From Lolium rigidum (Eukaryota; Streptophyta; Magnoliopsida; Poales; Poaceae): a stretch of DNA of 64,000 nucleotides. Of this stretch, positions 1 through 10,944 are shown piece by piece (within the stretch, counting starts at the first letter, position 1; every line of letters begins with the position of its first letter). Below the pieces are notes generated by a model, which did no database searches, was not told where the DNA came from, and was given only the letters and a program-made list of their open reading frames with translations. Location: assembly GCF_022539505.1 (NCBI RefSeq), contig NC_061514.1, positions 42,334,869 through 42,398,868 of the forward strand. The letters run 5' to 3'. Both the position numbers and the translations under genes were made by a program.

Positions 1-130
1 GTGCGCCGCTACGGGCGCAAAGCGATGCCAACCGCTTCCGGGTAATTTTCTTTTCCGGTTTGCCTCTTTTTTGCCAAGTTCTTTTTCCGGTTGCTTCTTC
101 TCAACCACTTGTCTTTTTTCTCTTTCTCAG

Positions 131-2901
131 CCCCGCTCTCAAGCTTGGCCCAAGGCCATCGGGCTCTGAGGGATCCGCAAGGACCTCAACCCCTCCTCCT
201 CGTTCAAGCCCGGCACCATCTGGTGCCGGCAACACCTCTGCCTCCCTCTCGGGGGGCACAGCAAATTCGGGGCGTGCGGCCCCTTCACCGTCAGATCACC
301 GCACGGAGGAAGATCTTTCCTTCCTCCCGGAACACCAAGACACCGGCGCCAGCAACATCGGCGCCGGAGAAGAAGAAGCTGCCGGGCGGGCGGAGCCTTC
401 TGCTCCTCCCGTCCTCGAAAAGACAACTTCCGCGCCGGAATCTTCCGCGCGGAAGGCTCCAACACGGGTGACGCTCCTAGCGCTCCCCTTCTCCACGCAC
501 CATCCTCATGCCTCCGCCGAGGCTCCTCGCGCCCAGCCTTCCAAGGCCGCTCTCGGCGCGCCGCCGGCCAAGACCTCCGGGGCCTCTTCTACCGCGCCGC
601 CGCCCAAGCCCTCCAAGCTCATCAAGGGGAAGGCGACGGCCTCCAGCCGCCTCTTCGGGCGGCCGGCAGCCCTTGGTGCTGCACGTCTCCAAGGCTGCCA
701 AAAGCGCCAGCATGAAGGCCACCGGCCTCCTCGGCCGCATTACGGAGTTCCAGCGCCAAGGCCGGGACTTGGGGCACCTCCTGCCCTATGCCCAAAAGTG
801 GAACGCCGCGGACATCACTCCGGCGACCCGCGGCATGGGCAAGGATCGGCTCGCCGGCACTCGATCTGTCGGGGATCGGTGTTCGAGGAGCACTTCATGC
901 GGCTCCGGGCTGCCGTAAAAGAGCTTGACAGCGCGTGGTATGATTCCACGAACAATCTGACGGTATGTTCTACTAACTTTCAATCTTTGCCGGTTTCTTC
1001 TTTTCCGGCTCTGTTTTATCTTTTCCTTAGTTTCATGCCGGTTTCTCTCTTGTCTATCTTCCCAGTCCCCGAGTTTTGTGGTGAGAGCGCAGCTCTTAGC
1101 GCAAAACTTAAGTTTTTAGCGTGAAACCGGCGCTGCCAGTCCCCGAGTTTCGGGTTAAACACCTTCTTCTTAACATACGATTTTCCTTAAAAACGCGCAA
1201 AACCGGCACTGCCAGTCCCCGAGTTTCGGGTTAAGAACTTTGTTCTTAGCGCAAAACTTAACTTAAAAACGCGCAAAACCGGCACTGCCAGTCCCCGAGT
1301 TTCGGGTTAAGAACTTTGTTCTTAGCGCAAAACTTATCTTAAAAACGCGCAAAACCTGCCGCTGCCGGTCCCGAGTTTCGGGTTAAGAACTTTGTTCTTA
1401 GCGCAAAACTTATCTTAAAAACGCGCAAAACCGGCATTGCCGGCCCCGAGTTTCGGGTTAAGAACTTTGTTCTTAGCGCAAAACTTAACTCATTTCTTCT
1501 TTTTCTTGAACAGGTCACCGCTGACACTCGGAAGGCCCTCTTCGAGGAGCTTTTATGGGAGCACCGGGAGCTCGCTGAGGCACACGACAAGTGCCAAGGT
1601 AAGTTTTTTATTCTACCGGCATCTTTGCTACCGGAAACCTTTTTTCCTTGTGACACTTACAATTTCTGTTCAACAGTGATCCCGGAAGCTTCCATCAACG
1701 CCCTCAAGGAGCAGCTCGCCACGGCCCAACGTACTATTTTTTCCTTTCTCCTTTGAACTTGGTTTCTTTTCATTTTTATTAGTGTAACCTTGCTAACACT
1801 CTTTTTTCCGGTTACAGGGGAGAAGGATGAGCTCATCCGGCAGCATAAGGAGGAGCTGGACGCCCTCAAGACTAGCCACCGGGAGCTCAAGACCCAGCTC
1901 ATCCAACTGGGGCTTGACCATGCCAAGGCCCTTGAAGCCGCCGCGGCCGACGCGGCCGGCCAAGATGGAGGAGGCAACTGGAGGACGCCGTAACGCCAAC
2001 GTGGTGCTGGCTGGCTGAGCTGGAGGAGGCGGCCAAGGCCCGGAAGGCTGCCGAGGAGAAGGCCGCGCGGCTGGAGGAGGAGCATAAGGAATGCGATCAG
2101 TTGATCCTGCAGACCGACGCCCTCGCCTATCGTAAGTTCTTTTATTTTATACTTTGACTACTACATATGAGCCTTTTTTCCTCCGACCCCATTTTCTTTC
2201 CGTTATCTTTCCTTCCGGTCTCTTTTTTCTTCCGGACTCTTTTCTTTCCGGTCGCTTTTCTTTCCGGTCTCTTTTCGTTGACCTTTTTCTTTCTTTACAC
2301 AGGCCTCTTTCCGGACTCCCAGGGGTACGCTGTCAAGAAGGTCGACGTGCGCCGCAAGTGCCAAGGCCGAGCGGATCTTAACGTGCCATGGACGCCCAAC
2401 GACCATCTGGTCGCGTTTAACGCGGGTGTCCCATATGCGCGCCATAGACCGCAATTTATCGGACATCCCTGATGTAGCTACCCAGCTCTTCAGGACCTTA
2501 TGGCCTGGCGAAGAGGTGCCTGATACCTTCTCCCTTATCAGCGATCGTCTCAAGGGCGCCGGCAAGAGGATCCGCGAGTGGCAGTGCTCTGCTGCCCGCG
2601 CTGGCGCGGACTCCGCCCTCCGCGTTGCCTGCTCCTGGTACCCGGAGCTCGATCTGGACGCCCTCACCGGCGTGCGTGAAGACGCAGAACCGATCTGGAC
2701 CCGATCCTCTCCGCTAAGCGGCGAGGATCGCGCGTACCGCATCGCGGAGTATGCCGACATGCGCACCTTCATCCCTCCCCTCCCGGCGTCAAGGACTATC
2801 TCGACGAGGAGGAGGATGAAGCCGAAGAAGAGCTCTCGGGCGATGCTTTGGTGCCGGCGATGCTCCTCCGGAAGCCCCTGCTGCATGATGATTTCCTTTG
2901 A
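131..2901 (+). pseudogene. Spliced antisense ORF of E1 (Tat-type additional ORF), frame-broken
   Basis: Five exon-like blocks with plant splice signals can be followed: 131-962 (acceptor CTCAG, donor GTATGT), 1514-1598, 1677-1730, 1818-2131 and 2303-2901, the last ending in TGA. Exon 1 is rich in Ser, Pro and Ala. Its end and the middle exons are charged and likely helical or coiled coil (for example EEHFMRLRAAVKEL and RQHKEELDALKTS). The reading frame shifts inside exon 1 (around 650 and 860) and inside the fourth block (around 1980), so no intact protein is made from this copy. The function of such antisense ORFs is unknown. The introns are T-rich with many CCGG motifs. It is not a host gene, because it sits inside E1 just beyond the integrase. 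Confidence 0.6.
1065..1490. repeat. Six tandem copies of a ~76-bp unit inside an intron of the E1 antisense gene
   Basis: The units start at 1065, 1139, 1215, 1291, 1368 and 1443, each opening with GYCCCGAGTTTYGGGTTAA or a close variant and ending CCGGCRYTGCC. Spacing is 74-77 bp. The first unit is the most diverged and the last is cut short by the splice acceptor region. The array lies between donor 963 and acceptor 1513, so it expands one intron only. Confidence 0.9.
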
Positions 2902-3618
2902 AGTGTTTGCTCATTATATCTGTTGGTCCTGTTGCTTTAAGACAATATCTGTTAAATTCTGCCGGAATGCCGGGGTTTATGATGTAAAACTTAAGTTTGC
3001 TCGTGGTTGTGCTACAACATTTCCTGCCGGTAAGTTATACCGGTAGCTAAGTATTTATGAGCTTGCCTTAGCATAATTTGCTTTTGGTTTTGATTTTATC
3101 CTGCACTGCAAAGATTTCTCAATTGCTTCCGCATCCAATTTGATGCATACTTGGTTCTTTTGCCTTGGCTCTGCCTGCCTTCTCTGGGCGTTCTTTGGCG
3201 TATGAGCACAAGGTTCTTTCACCAAACAAGCACCTTCTTGAACTTAGAAATAACTTTGAAATTTTGCAAAAAACCGGTTTAACCGGGGTTAGTTAAACTT
3301 TCCGGATTGTTCTTTCCTGCTCTCCCTTTTCGCAGTTCATGTGCTTATCTCCTACCGGTTTATCTTGCTTGCCATGAAGCCGGTTTGCGGACAGCAGCAG
3401 TCGAAGACTCCGGTAGGATTTAGCACACTACTAAACCGGAAAGAAAAAACATTCAATAAGCAACCGGTAAAGCTGAAAAAATAGACAAGTTACATGCAAC
3501 TTAAGTTGGGGTAGTCCCGAGATTCATTCATGGTTCCGGCATCTTTTATTCATAGCATATAAGGTACAAAAAGGAACTTCTTACACCACCACTTCAAGAG
3601 TAGAAAGGACGCAACGAG
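2902..3618. other. E1 spacer between antisense gene and integrase end
   Basis: This is non-coding sequence between the stop of the antisense frame and the stop of the integrase frame, with the two transcription units converging on it. It is T-rich with scattered CCGGTT/AACCGG motifs. I see no conserved frame, tRNA or further element here. Confidence 0.6.
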
Positions 3619-4915
3619 CTACGTTCCATGGACGCTTGCTCTCCTCTCGGACCTGTCCGCCTTTCCTTTCTTCCACTCCTGTGCATCGATCAAGTAGTAT
3701 GCATCATTGTGAAGCACCTTGCTTACAATGAAGGGACCTTCCCATGGTGGCAAGAGCTTATGCCGGCCTTCAGTGCGCTGCACTAGGCGAAGTACAAGAT
3801 CTCCTTCCCGGAAAACTCTCGGGTTAACCTTCCGGTTATGGTAGCGTCTTAGGTTTTGCTGGTAAATGGCTGTTCTTGCCAAAGCCAGCTCTCTTGCTTC
3901 TTCTAGCAAGTCTACATCATTTTCTCTGGCCTCTTTGACCTCTTGCTCAGTATAGAGCTGTACCCTTGGTGAATCATGAATGATGTCGGTTGGTATTACC
4001 GCTTCTGCTCCATAAACCATGAAGAAGGGAGTGTATCCGGTAGACCGGTTTGGAGTTGTTCTTATACTCCACAGAACTGATGGTAGCTCATCGAGCCAAC
4101 ATCCCGGTGACTTCTCCACTGCATCAATGAGTCTAGGCTTGATACCGGAAAGCACCAAAGCATTCATTCTTTCCACTTGGCCATTGCCTTGTGGGTGTGC
4201 TACTGAGCACAAATCCAGCCGGATGTTGTTGTCTTCACAGAACCTTTTGAACTCGCCTTGAGCAAAGTTGGTTCCATTATCAGTGATGATGCTGTGCGGG
4301 TATCCATACCGCAAAATGACATCTTTTAGGAATTTCACCGCTGTATGCCCATCACACTTTGCGATAGGCTTTACCTCTAGCCACTTGGTGAACTTATCCA
4401 CCATGACCAAGATGTGAGTCATGCTGCTTCTTGCAGTTTTGAATGGGCCAACCATGTCAAGGCACCAAACGGCGAATGGCCATGTTAATGGTATTGTCTT
4501 TAAACCGGATCTTTGGGGTATGGTTTTGCTTGGCGTACCTCTGGCAGCCGTTGCATTTTCTTACCAAATCCTCAGCGTCCTCCAAAGCAGTGGGCCAATA
4601 GAACCCATGCCGGAACACTTTTGCTACTAGCGCCCTTGACGAAGCATGATGCCCACATTCTCCTTGGTGAATTTCCTCAAGCATTTCTTTCCCTTCTTCC
4701 GGTTCCACACATCTTTGAAGGACACCGGTAACACTTCTCTTGTACACCTCACCATTGATGAACGTGTAAGCTTTGGACCTTCTCTGTATCCTCCTTGATT
4801 CATTTTCGTCAGCCGGCAAGGTGCCGCTGATCAGGAATTCCTTAATAGGTTTAACCCATGATGGTATCTCTCGAACCAAAAACACCGGTGCATCTATCTC
4901 CATGCTATCCACCAA
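3619..4915 (-). pseudogene. E1 integrase (zinc-binding domain plus catalytic core), frameshifted
   Basis: The first block (4915-4457) holds the HHCC zinc-binding domain: GECGHHASSRA, then FYWPTALEDAE and CNGCQRYAK. The second block (4455-3619) holds the DDE core: first Asp in LVMVDKFTKWLEV, second in IITDNGTNF, Glu in GQVERMN, followed by the LWSIRTTPNRSTGYTPF region. The C-terminal part carries the conserved GDLVLR and WEGPFIV motifs. The two blocks are in different frames, with the shift around 4500, so this copy cannot give a single integrase. The product would insert element cDNA into the genome. Confidence 0.88.
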
Positions 4916-5659
4916 GCATCATTTCTTCCGGTATGGGTACAGCAGGTCCCTGAGCCTACCGGAGCGGTCCCCGAGCTTGCCGGGAGCGGTCCCGGGTTCC
5001 CTTCATCGATATCCATGGGTACTACGTGTGACTCCGGTACAAAAATTGATTCAGACTCCGGGCTTGGTTTGATCGATGGCACTCTTAGGTGAGCCAAAGC
5101 TATCCCGGGAGGAATTTCTTGCCTAGATGAGCCCAGTTTGGACAAAGCATCCGCGGCTTCATTTTCTGCTCGCGGCACATGGTGAAACTCACACCCTTCG
5201 AAGAATCCGGCAATCTTTTGCACGTGAAACCGGTACAAGGCCATGTTGGCATCTTTTGCATCCCAATCTCCTGAGCAACTGCTGTACCACAAGGTCTGAA
5301 TCGCCATAGCAAATGATCCGGTGTGCACCGATTTCTTTTGCGACCTTAAGCCCATGGATCAAAGCCTCATATTCAGCGACATTGTTCGATGCCCTGAAAT
5401 GTACTTGCAAAACATACCGGAGGTGGTCTCCTTTTGGTGAAGTAAGCACCACACCGGCACCTAGACCTTCCTTGAGCTTAGATCCATCAAAGTGCATCTT
5501 CCAGTACTCTATCCTCTGATCTGGCGGTTTGTATTGCATCTCCGCCCAATCCACAAGGAAATCAGCCAAAGCCTGTGATTTTATGGCATCTCTTCTTTCA
5601 TACACCGGCACGTATGGTGATATCTGGATTGCCCATTTTGCAATCCGGCCGCTAGCATC
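4894..5659 (-). pseudogene. E1 RNase H domain, frameshifted and 5'-truncated
   Basis: Reading from 5659 leftward, the frame has a linker (WAIQISPYVPVYERR) and then an RNase H fold. The catalytic acidic positions are in MHFDGSKL, NNVAEYEALIHGL and CYGDSDLVVQQ, followed in another frame by VPRAENEAADALSKL. The frame changes at about 5280. The N-terminal side should be the reverse transcriptase, but the sequence stops at the breakpoint near 5659. RNase H removes RNA from the RNA:DNA hybrid during reverse transcription. Confidence 0.85.
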
Positions 5660-5849
5660 TTACTCTCGCATTTTATTTACTTGTACTTTATTTATCTGCT
5701 ATATCAAAAACCCCTGAATACTTGTCTGTGAGCATTTACAGTGAATCCTTCATCGAAACTGCTTGTCAACACCTTCTGCTCCTCGTTGGGTTCGACACTC
5801 TTATTTATCGAAAGTACTACGATACACCCCCTATACTTGTGGGTCATCA
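5660..5849 (+). repeat. E2 5' LTR, last 190 bp only
   Basis: This matches 33728-33917 base for base except two substitutions. It ends GTGGGTCATCA immediately before the primer-site leader. The first ~1,316 bp of the LTR are missing, replaced by E1 sequence. Confidence 0.95.
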
Positions 5850-5860
5850 AGACTATTTTA

Positions 5861-5879
5861 TGGCGCCGTTGCCGGGGAG
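5861..5879 (+). other. E2 primer-binding site, tRNA-Asp type
   Basis: TGGCGCCGTTGCCGGGGAG is complementary to the 3' end of plant tRNA-Asp including CCA. It starts 11 bases after the LTR end, further than the 2-3 bases usual in many plant LTR elements. Confidence 0.9.
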
Positions 5880-5967
5880 TGAAGCGCTATTGGTAAGTGG
5901 AATTGGTAAGGGAAACCTTTATCGTACGTGCTTTGTTTTTTATTTCACTTTCTTGCTATAATTCATT

Positions 5968-7030
5968 ATGGAGAGGTCTTCTCTTGAATTCCTATTTGGA
6001 AAATCTACTACTACTGCAAAGGTAGTGGATGAGGCGCCAGGTGAGAAAGAGGTTCCATACAAAATACCTATAAAAATTATTGAACGTGTTGTGGATAACC
6101 GCTATGAAGCTATGGATGAAGTTAGGAAGAAACTATTCTCTATATCGCTGTCTGGTAAAGCGGCGCATTGGTATAAATTGCTGAAGAATGGTGATTCTCT
6201 TGATTGGAAGGATATTGTGCCTCTATTTTATTCTAAATTCTATCCTCAAAGTGAAATTCACAAAGATCGAAACCGCATATATAATTTCTGGCCTCATGAT
6301 GGAGAGAGTATTGCCCAAGCATGGGGGAGATTGAAGTCTTTAATGCTCAAATGCCCCATTCATGAGCTTCCTGGTAATATCATCATTGATAATTTCTATG
6401 CAAGACTTTCTTTTCAAGATAAGACCTTGCTGGATACTACTTGTTACTGGATCATTTACACGCAACAAAGAAGAGTTTAAAAGGGACCTTCTTGATCGGA
6501 TTCGGGAGAATGCGAAGGATGGGAGAACGACAAAGGTAGAGAGTCGGTATAAATTATGATTATGAATGCATTGAAACTTTTATGGATATCGATAAATTTC
6601 GTAATATGAGTGCTTGCTTATGGTCTTGACTCTCAAGTTGTTGCAAATTTTTATAAAGCTTTTGCCTCTCATTTTGAATTGCCTAGGAAGAATTTTGATA
6701 AGTATCATGAACCGTACAAAGATAAAACTGATTCATCTATAAATAAATGTGTTGAAATTAAAACTGTTGATCATATTCTTCGTGAAGCTTATATTGAAAA
6801 AACTCCTTTTCCTGCTAAAATGAAGGAGTATTCTGTTATAACTAGTGCGGTTAATAAAAGTGCAAAGAAACCTATAGAACCTGAAGAGCAAATAAAGGTT
6901 GAACCTGCTATTGCAATAGTTAAAGATCTTGTGACTGAAAATGTAGAAGATGGTCATATTATTTTCTGTGAAGATGCTTCTAATATTGTTTCGCATCCTA
7001 ATAAGTCTAGGGAAGCCAGTGTTCCTATGC
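5968..7030 (+). pseudogene. E2 gag (Athila-type capsid/nucleocapsid region), frame-broken
   Basis: The frame opens with ATG at 5968, 89 bases after the primer site. The first 150 residues contain a typical plant Ty3 gag core: LSGKAAHWYKLL, WKDIVPLFYSKFYP and ESIAQAWGRLKSLM. The frame is lost near 6440 and again in 6500-6610, then continues through a Lys/Glu-rich stretch to about 7030. Gag would form the cytoplasmic particle that packages element RNA. I see no CCHC zinc knuckle, which is not unusual for this lineage. Small indels rather than large deletions break the frame. Confidence 0.8.
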
Positions 7031-7672
7031 TCTCGTTAGAATTGGTGATCATTGTTATTATGGTTTATGCGACATTGGTGCAAGTATTAGTGTTATTCCT
7101 TATGAGCTTTACACGGAAATCATGCATGAAATTGGTTCTTGTGAACTTGAAGATATTGATGTGGTTATTCGGCTAGCTAATAGAGAAACAATCTCTCCTA
7201 TTGGTATTGTTCGAGATGTGGAAGTTCTATGTGGTAAGATTAAATATCCTGCTGACTTTTTGGTACTTGGTTGTCTGCTAGTAAGTCTTGTCCTATTATT
7301 TTTGGTAGACCTTTTCTAAATACTTGTGGAGCTATTATAGATTGCAAGAAAGAGAAAATTGTGACTAAATTTGCTGGTGAATCTTATGAGTTTAATTTCT
7401 CTAAATTTTCCAAAACTCCTTATAAAGCCGATTTGCCTAACGATGATTTTAGAGTTGAACAGTGTGCATCTATTGCTCTTGCTCCTAATAATCCTTTGCA
7501 GCAACATTTGGAGGATAGTGAGAGTGAAGTTTTTAGGGAAGAAAGGAATGAGCTTGATGAAATTTTCCTTCGTCAACCTATTCTTAAACATGACTTGCCG
7601 GTTGAAGATCTAGGTACAACACCACCACCAAAGGAAGATCCTGTTTTTGATTTAAAACAGTTTGCTCGATAA
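7031..7672 (+). pseudogene. E2 aspartic protease and spacer, frame-broken
   Basis: The active-site motif DIGAS lies at about 7070, in the context YGLCDIGASIS read across the local frame changes. The flap/second half includes VIRLANRETISPIGIV and, after another frame change near 7275, SCPIIFGRPFLNTCGAIID. The tail to 7672 is an acidic linker to reverse transcriptase. The enzyme would cut the gag-pol precursor inside the particle. At least two small indels (about 7040 and 7275) break the frame. Confidence 0.8.
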
Positions 7673-9190
7673 TCTTAAGTATGCTCATATTGATGATAAG
7701 AAAATATATCCTGTTATTATTAGTTCTAAGCTTTCAGATTTTGAGGAAGAAAGGTTATTGGAAATATTGAAGAAACACCGAGGAGCTATTGGCTACACTC
7801 TTGATGATTTGAAGGAGATTTCTCCCGCTATTTGCCAACATGCCATCAATATGGAAGATGATGCAAAGCCTGTTGTTGAACATCAGCGTCGTTTAATTCC
7901 TAAGATGAAGGATGTGGTAAGAAATGAGGTAATGAAACTTCTTGAAGCAGGTCTTATATATCCTATTGCTGATAGTAGATGGGTTAGTCCTGTGCATTGT
8001 GTTCCTAAGAAAGGAGGAATAACTGTTGTGCCTAATGATAATGATGAGCTCATCCCTCAAAGAGTAGTTGTAGGGTATAGAATGTGCATTGATTTTCGAA
8101 AAGTTAATAAAGTTACTAAGAAAGATCATTACCCATTGTCATTTATTGATCAAATGTTAGAAAGGTTATCCAAAAATACTCATTTCTGCTTTCTTGATGG
8201 TTATTACGGGTTTTCACAAATTGCTTTGTTAGAGCTAAAGATCAAGAGAAAACAACTTTCACTTGTCCCTATGGAACTTATGCTTATAGGCGTATGCCTT
8301 TTGGTTTATGTAATGCTCCTGCTACTTTTCAAAGATGCATGTCTGCTATTTTTCATGGCTTTTGTGAGAATATTGTAGAGGTATTCATGGATGATTTTTC
8401 TGTCTATGGAAATTCTTTTGATAATTGCTTGCGAAACCTTGATAAAGTTTTGCAAAGATGTGAAGAAACTAACCTTGTTCTTAATTGGGAGAAATGCCAC
8501 TTTATGGTTAATGAAGGAATTGTATTGGGACATAAAATTTCCGAGAGAGGTATTGAAGTTGATAGAGCTAAAGTTGACGCAATTGAGAAGATGCCCTATC
8601 CTAGGGATGTTAAAGGTATTCGTAGTGTTCTTGGTCATGCTGGGTTTTATAGGAGATTTATTAAAGACTTCTCTAAGATTTCAAAGCCTCTTACTAATCT
8701 TCTTCAAAAAGATGTACCTTTTGTTTTTGATGATGATTGTAAGGAAGATTTTGAAACTCTAAAGAAAGCCTTAACAACTACTCCTGTAGTTGAACCTCCT
8801 GATTGGAACTTACCTTTTGAAATCATGTGTGATGCTAGTGATTTTGCTGTAGGTGCTGTCCTTGGACAGCGAGTAGATAAAAAATTGAATGTTATTCATT
8901 ATGCTAGTAAAACTCTTGATGCTGCTCAAAGAAATTATGCTACAACTGAAAAAGAATTATTAGCTGTAGTCTTTGCATGTGACAAGTTTAGATCATATAT
9001 TGTTGATTCAAAAGTTACAATCCATACTGATCATGCTGCAATTAGGTACCTTATGGAAAAGAAAGATGCTAAGCCAAGGCTTATTAGATGGGTACTTCTT
9101 TTGCAAGAATTTGATTTACATATTATAGATAGGAAAGGTGCTGATAATCCTGTCGTTGATAATTTGTCTAGATTGGAAAATATTGCTTAT
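7662..9190 (+). pseudogene. E2 reverse transcriptase and RNase H, one frameshift
   Basis: RT motifs are in order: [54 protein letters not shown], then [14 protein letters not shown] and the catalytic box [10 protein letters not shown] near 8385. The box is a FMDD variant of YxDD, common in Athila elements. The frame shifts near 8230, between the substrate-binding and catalytic parts. RNase H follows in frame: [37 protein letters not shown] and the closing [12 protein letters not shown]. The enzyme copies element RNA into DNA. Confidence 0.9.
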
Positions 9191-10605
9191 GATCCTGTTC
9201 CTGTTAATGATAGTTTTCCAAATGAACAATTGGCTGTAATAAAGGTGAGCTCGCGAGATAGTCCTTGGTATGCTGATTATGCTAACTTTATTGTTTCCAA
9301 ATACTTGCCTCCAACCTTTTCAGCTCAGCAAAGGAGGAAATTCATTTATAACTTGAGGCATTATTTTTGGGATGACCCACACTTATATAAAGAAGGGGTG
9401 GATGGTATTATGCGAAGATGCATCCCAGAATATGAACAACAAGAGATATTGAGTAAGTGTCATGGTAGTGTTTATGGAGGACATCACGCCGGAGATAGAA
9501 CCGCGCAAAAATTTCTACAATCAGGTTTCTATTGGCCAACTCTCTTCAAAGATGCAAGAAAGTTTATTTTATCTTGTGATGAATGTCAAAGGGTTGGTAA
9601 TATCTCCAGACGCAATGAAATGCCTATGAACTATACTCTTGTTATTGAACCATTCGATTGTTGGGGATTTGACTTCATGGGTCCTTTCCCTTCTTCAGAA
9701 GGTAACACTCATATACTTGTCGCTGTTGATTATGTTACTAAATGGGTGGAAGCTATACCCACAAAAAGTGCTGATGGTGAGACTTCTTTAAGAATGCTTT
9801 TAGATATTATTTTTCCTAGATTTGGGGTTCCTAGATATATTATGACTGATGGAGGTTCTCATTTTATTCATGGTGGTTTTAAAAAAACTCTTGCTAAATA
9901 TGGTATTAATCATAGGATTGCTTCTTCTTATCATCCTCAAACTAGTGGGCAAGTAGAATTATCAAATAGAGAGATTAAATCTATCTTGCAAAAGACTGTC
10001 AATAAATCTAGAAAGAACTGGGCTAGTAAATTGAAGGAAGCACTATGGGCTTATAGAACTGCTTATAAAAATCCTATGGGTATGTCACCTTATAAAATGG
10101 TTTATGGAAAATCTTGTCATTTACCTTTAGAACTAGAGCACAAAGCTTATTGGGGTCAGTAAGAGAACTAAATAAAGATCCTAAACTTGCCGGTAAGAAG
10201 AGATTGCTACAATTGAGTTCTCTAGATGAATGGAGAAGTGAAGCTTATGAAAATGCTAAACTCTTTAAAGAGAAAGTTAAGAAATGGCATGATAGAAGAA
10301 TTATCAAAACAGAATTTAATGTTGGGGATAAAGTCCTATTGTATCGGTCTCGTCTCAGATTTTTTGCAGGGAAATTGCTCTCAAAATGGGAAGGACCATA
10401 CGTCATTGTGGAGGTGTATCGTTCAGGGGCAATTAAAATTAGTTCTCTGCAAGGTGATGCCACACAAGTAGTGAATGGACAAAGGCTCAAGCACTATATT
10501 TCTGGAGATTCTTATAATGAAGATGTTGATGTTATTCGAGTGGTGACTCCGGAAGCTTTCATCAAAGGTCAAATTGACATTTCCGCAGAGTTCGACTTTG
10601 AATAG
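9191..10605 (+). pseudogene. E2 integrase, C-terminal frameshift
   Basis: The zinc-binding domain is seen in [24 protein letters not shown] and CDECQRVG (about 9460-9600). The DDE core follows: Asp in [13 protein letters not shown], Asp in IMTDGGSHF, Glu in [31 protein letters not shown] marks the core end. A frame change near 10155 leads into the C-terminal domain with FNVGDKVLLYRSR and WEGPYVIVEV, ending at TAG 10603-10605. Apart from the single break the frame is intact from 8294 to 10162, which suggests recent activity. Confidence 0.9.
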
Positions 10606-10659
10606 GTAACAGTTCTGGTAATAAAAAGTCCGCGTTTAACTTTCCGAACAATGTTTTTG

Positions 10660-10944
10660 CTATTTTCGGAAAATATGAAAAATTACGAGGTCGAAACGGA
10701 AAGGAGGAGACGCACGAGGGCGTGCCCCCATAGGCCGGCGCGGGCCCCAGCCTGGCTGCGCCGCCCTATGGTGACGGCCCCTCGGATTCCCTCTTCCACT
10801 CGTTTTCGACCTGGTACTTTCCTTTTGTCGTGAAAATTCTTGCTATATAATCCCCCGGATCCCTGGAGGTCCGTATATTGTTTTCTCGTCGTGTTTTGTT
10901 TCGAGCTGTTTTCTGCCAGGATCTGTTTTTGATCTAGAAGCACC
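10660..10944 (+). promoter_or_regulatory. LTR-like promoter module inside E2, upstream of the third ORF
   Basis: A GC-rich stretch (about 10690-10800) contains CCCCCATAGGCCGGCGCGGG, closely resembling CCCCCCATAGGCTGGCGCGGG in the E2 LTR at about 32687. A TATA box (TATATAA, 10844-10850) and a further 90-bp leader follow. The next ORF then starts in a good plant context (AGCACCATGG). This looks like an internal promoter related to the LTR promoter. Resemblance is by eye, and transcription from here is inference. Confidence 0.5.

Larger units (their letters stand above)
1..5659 (-). mobile_element. E1: truncated Ty3/gypsy LTR retrotransposon, Tat-like architecture
   Basis: On the minus strand this block reads RNase H, then zinc-binding integrase N-domain, then integrase core. 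Beyond the pol end, and in the opposite orientation, lies a multi-exon open frame (131-2901). An antisense gene between pol and the 3' LTR is characteristic of Tat-lineage plant Ty3 elements, which is the basis for the lineage call. The 3' LTR would lie left of the window. Gag, protease and reverse transcriptase are missing because the element stops abruptly at about 5659, where E2 LTR sequence begins. The CCGG-rich intron sequence and several frameshifts fit an old, methylated element. Lineage assignment is inference; retrotransposon identity is clear. Confidence 0.85.

Noticed and set aside
1065..1490. Regular ~76-bp repeats that might look like a CRISPR array
   Set aside because: The units are contiguous without variable spacers and lie in a plant retrotransposon intron; this is an ordinary tandem array.
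131..2901. The spliced gene at the window start as a host gene
   Set aside because: It is antisense to and directly downstream of a Ty3 integrase, with element-type introns, which fits a Tat-lineage antisense ORF.
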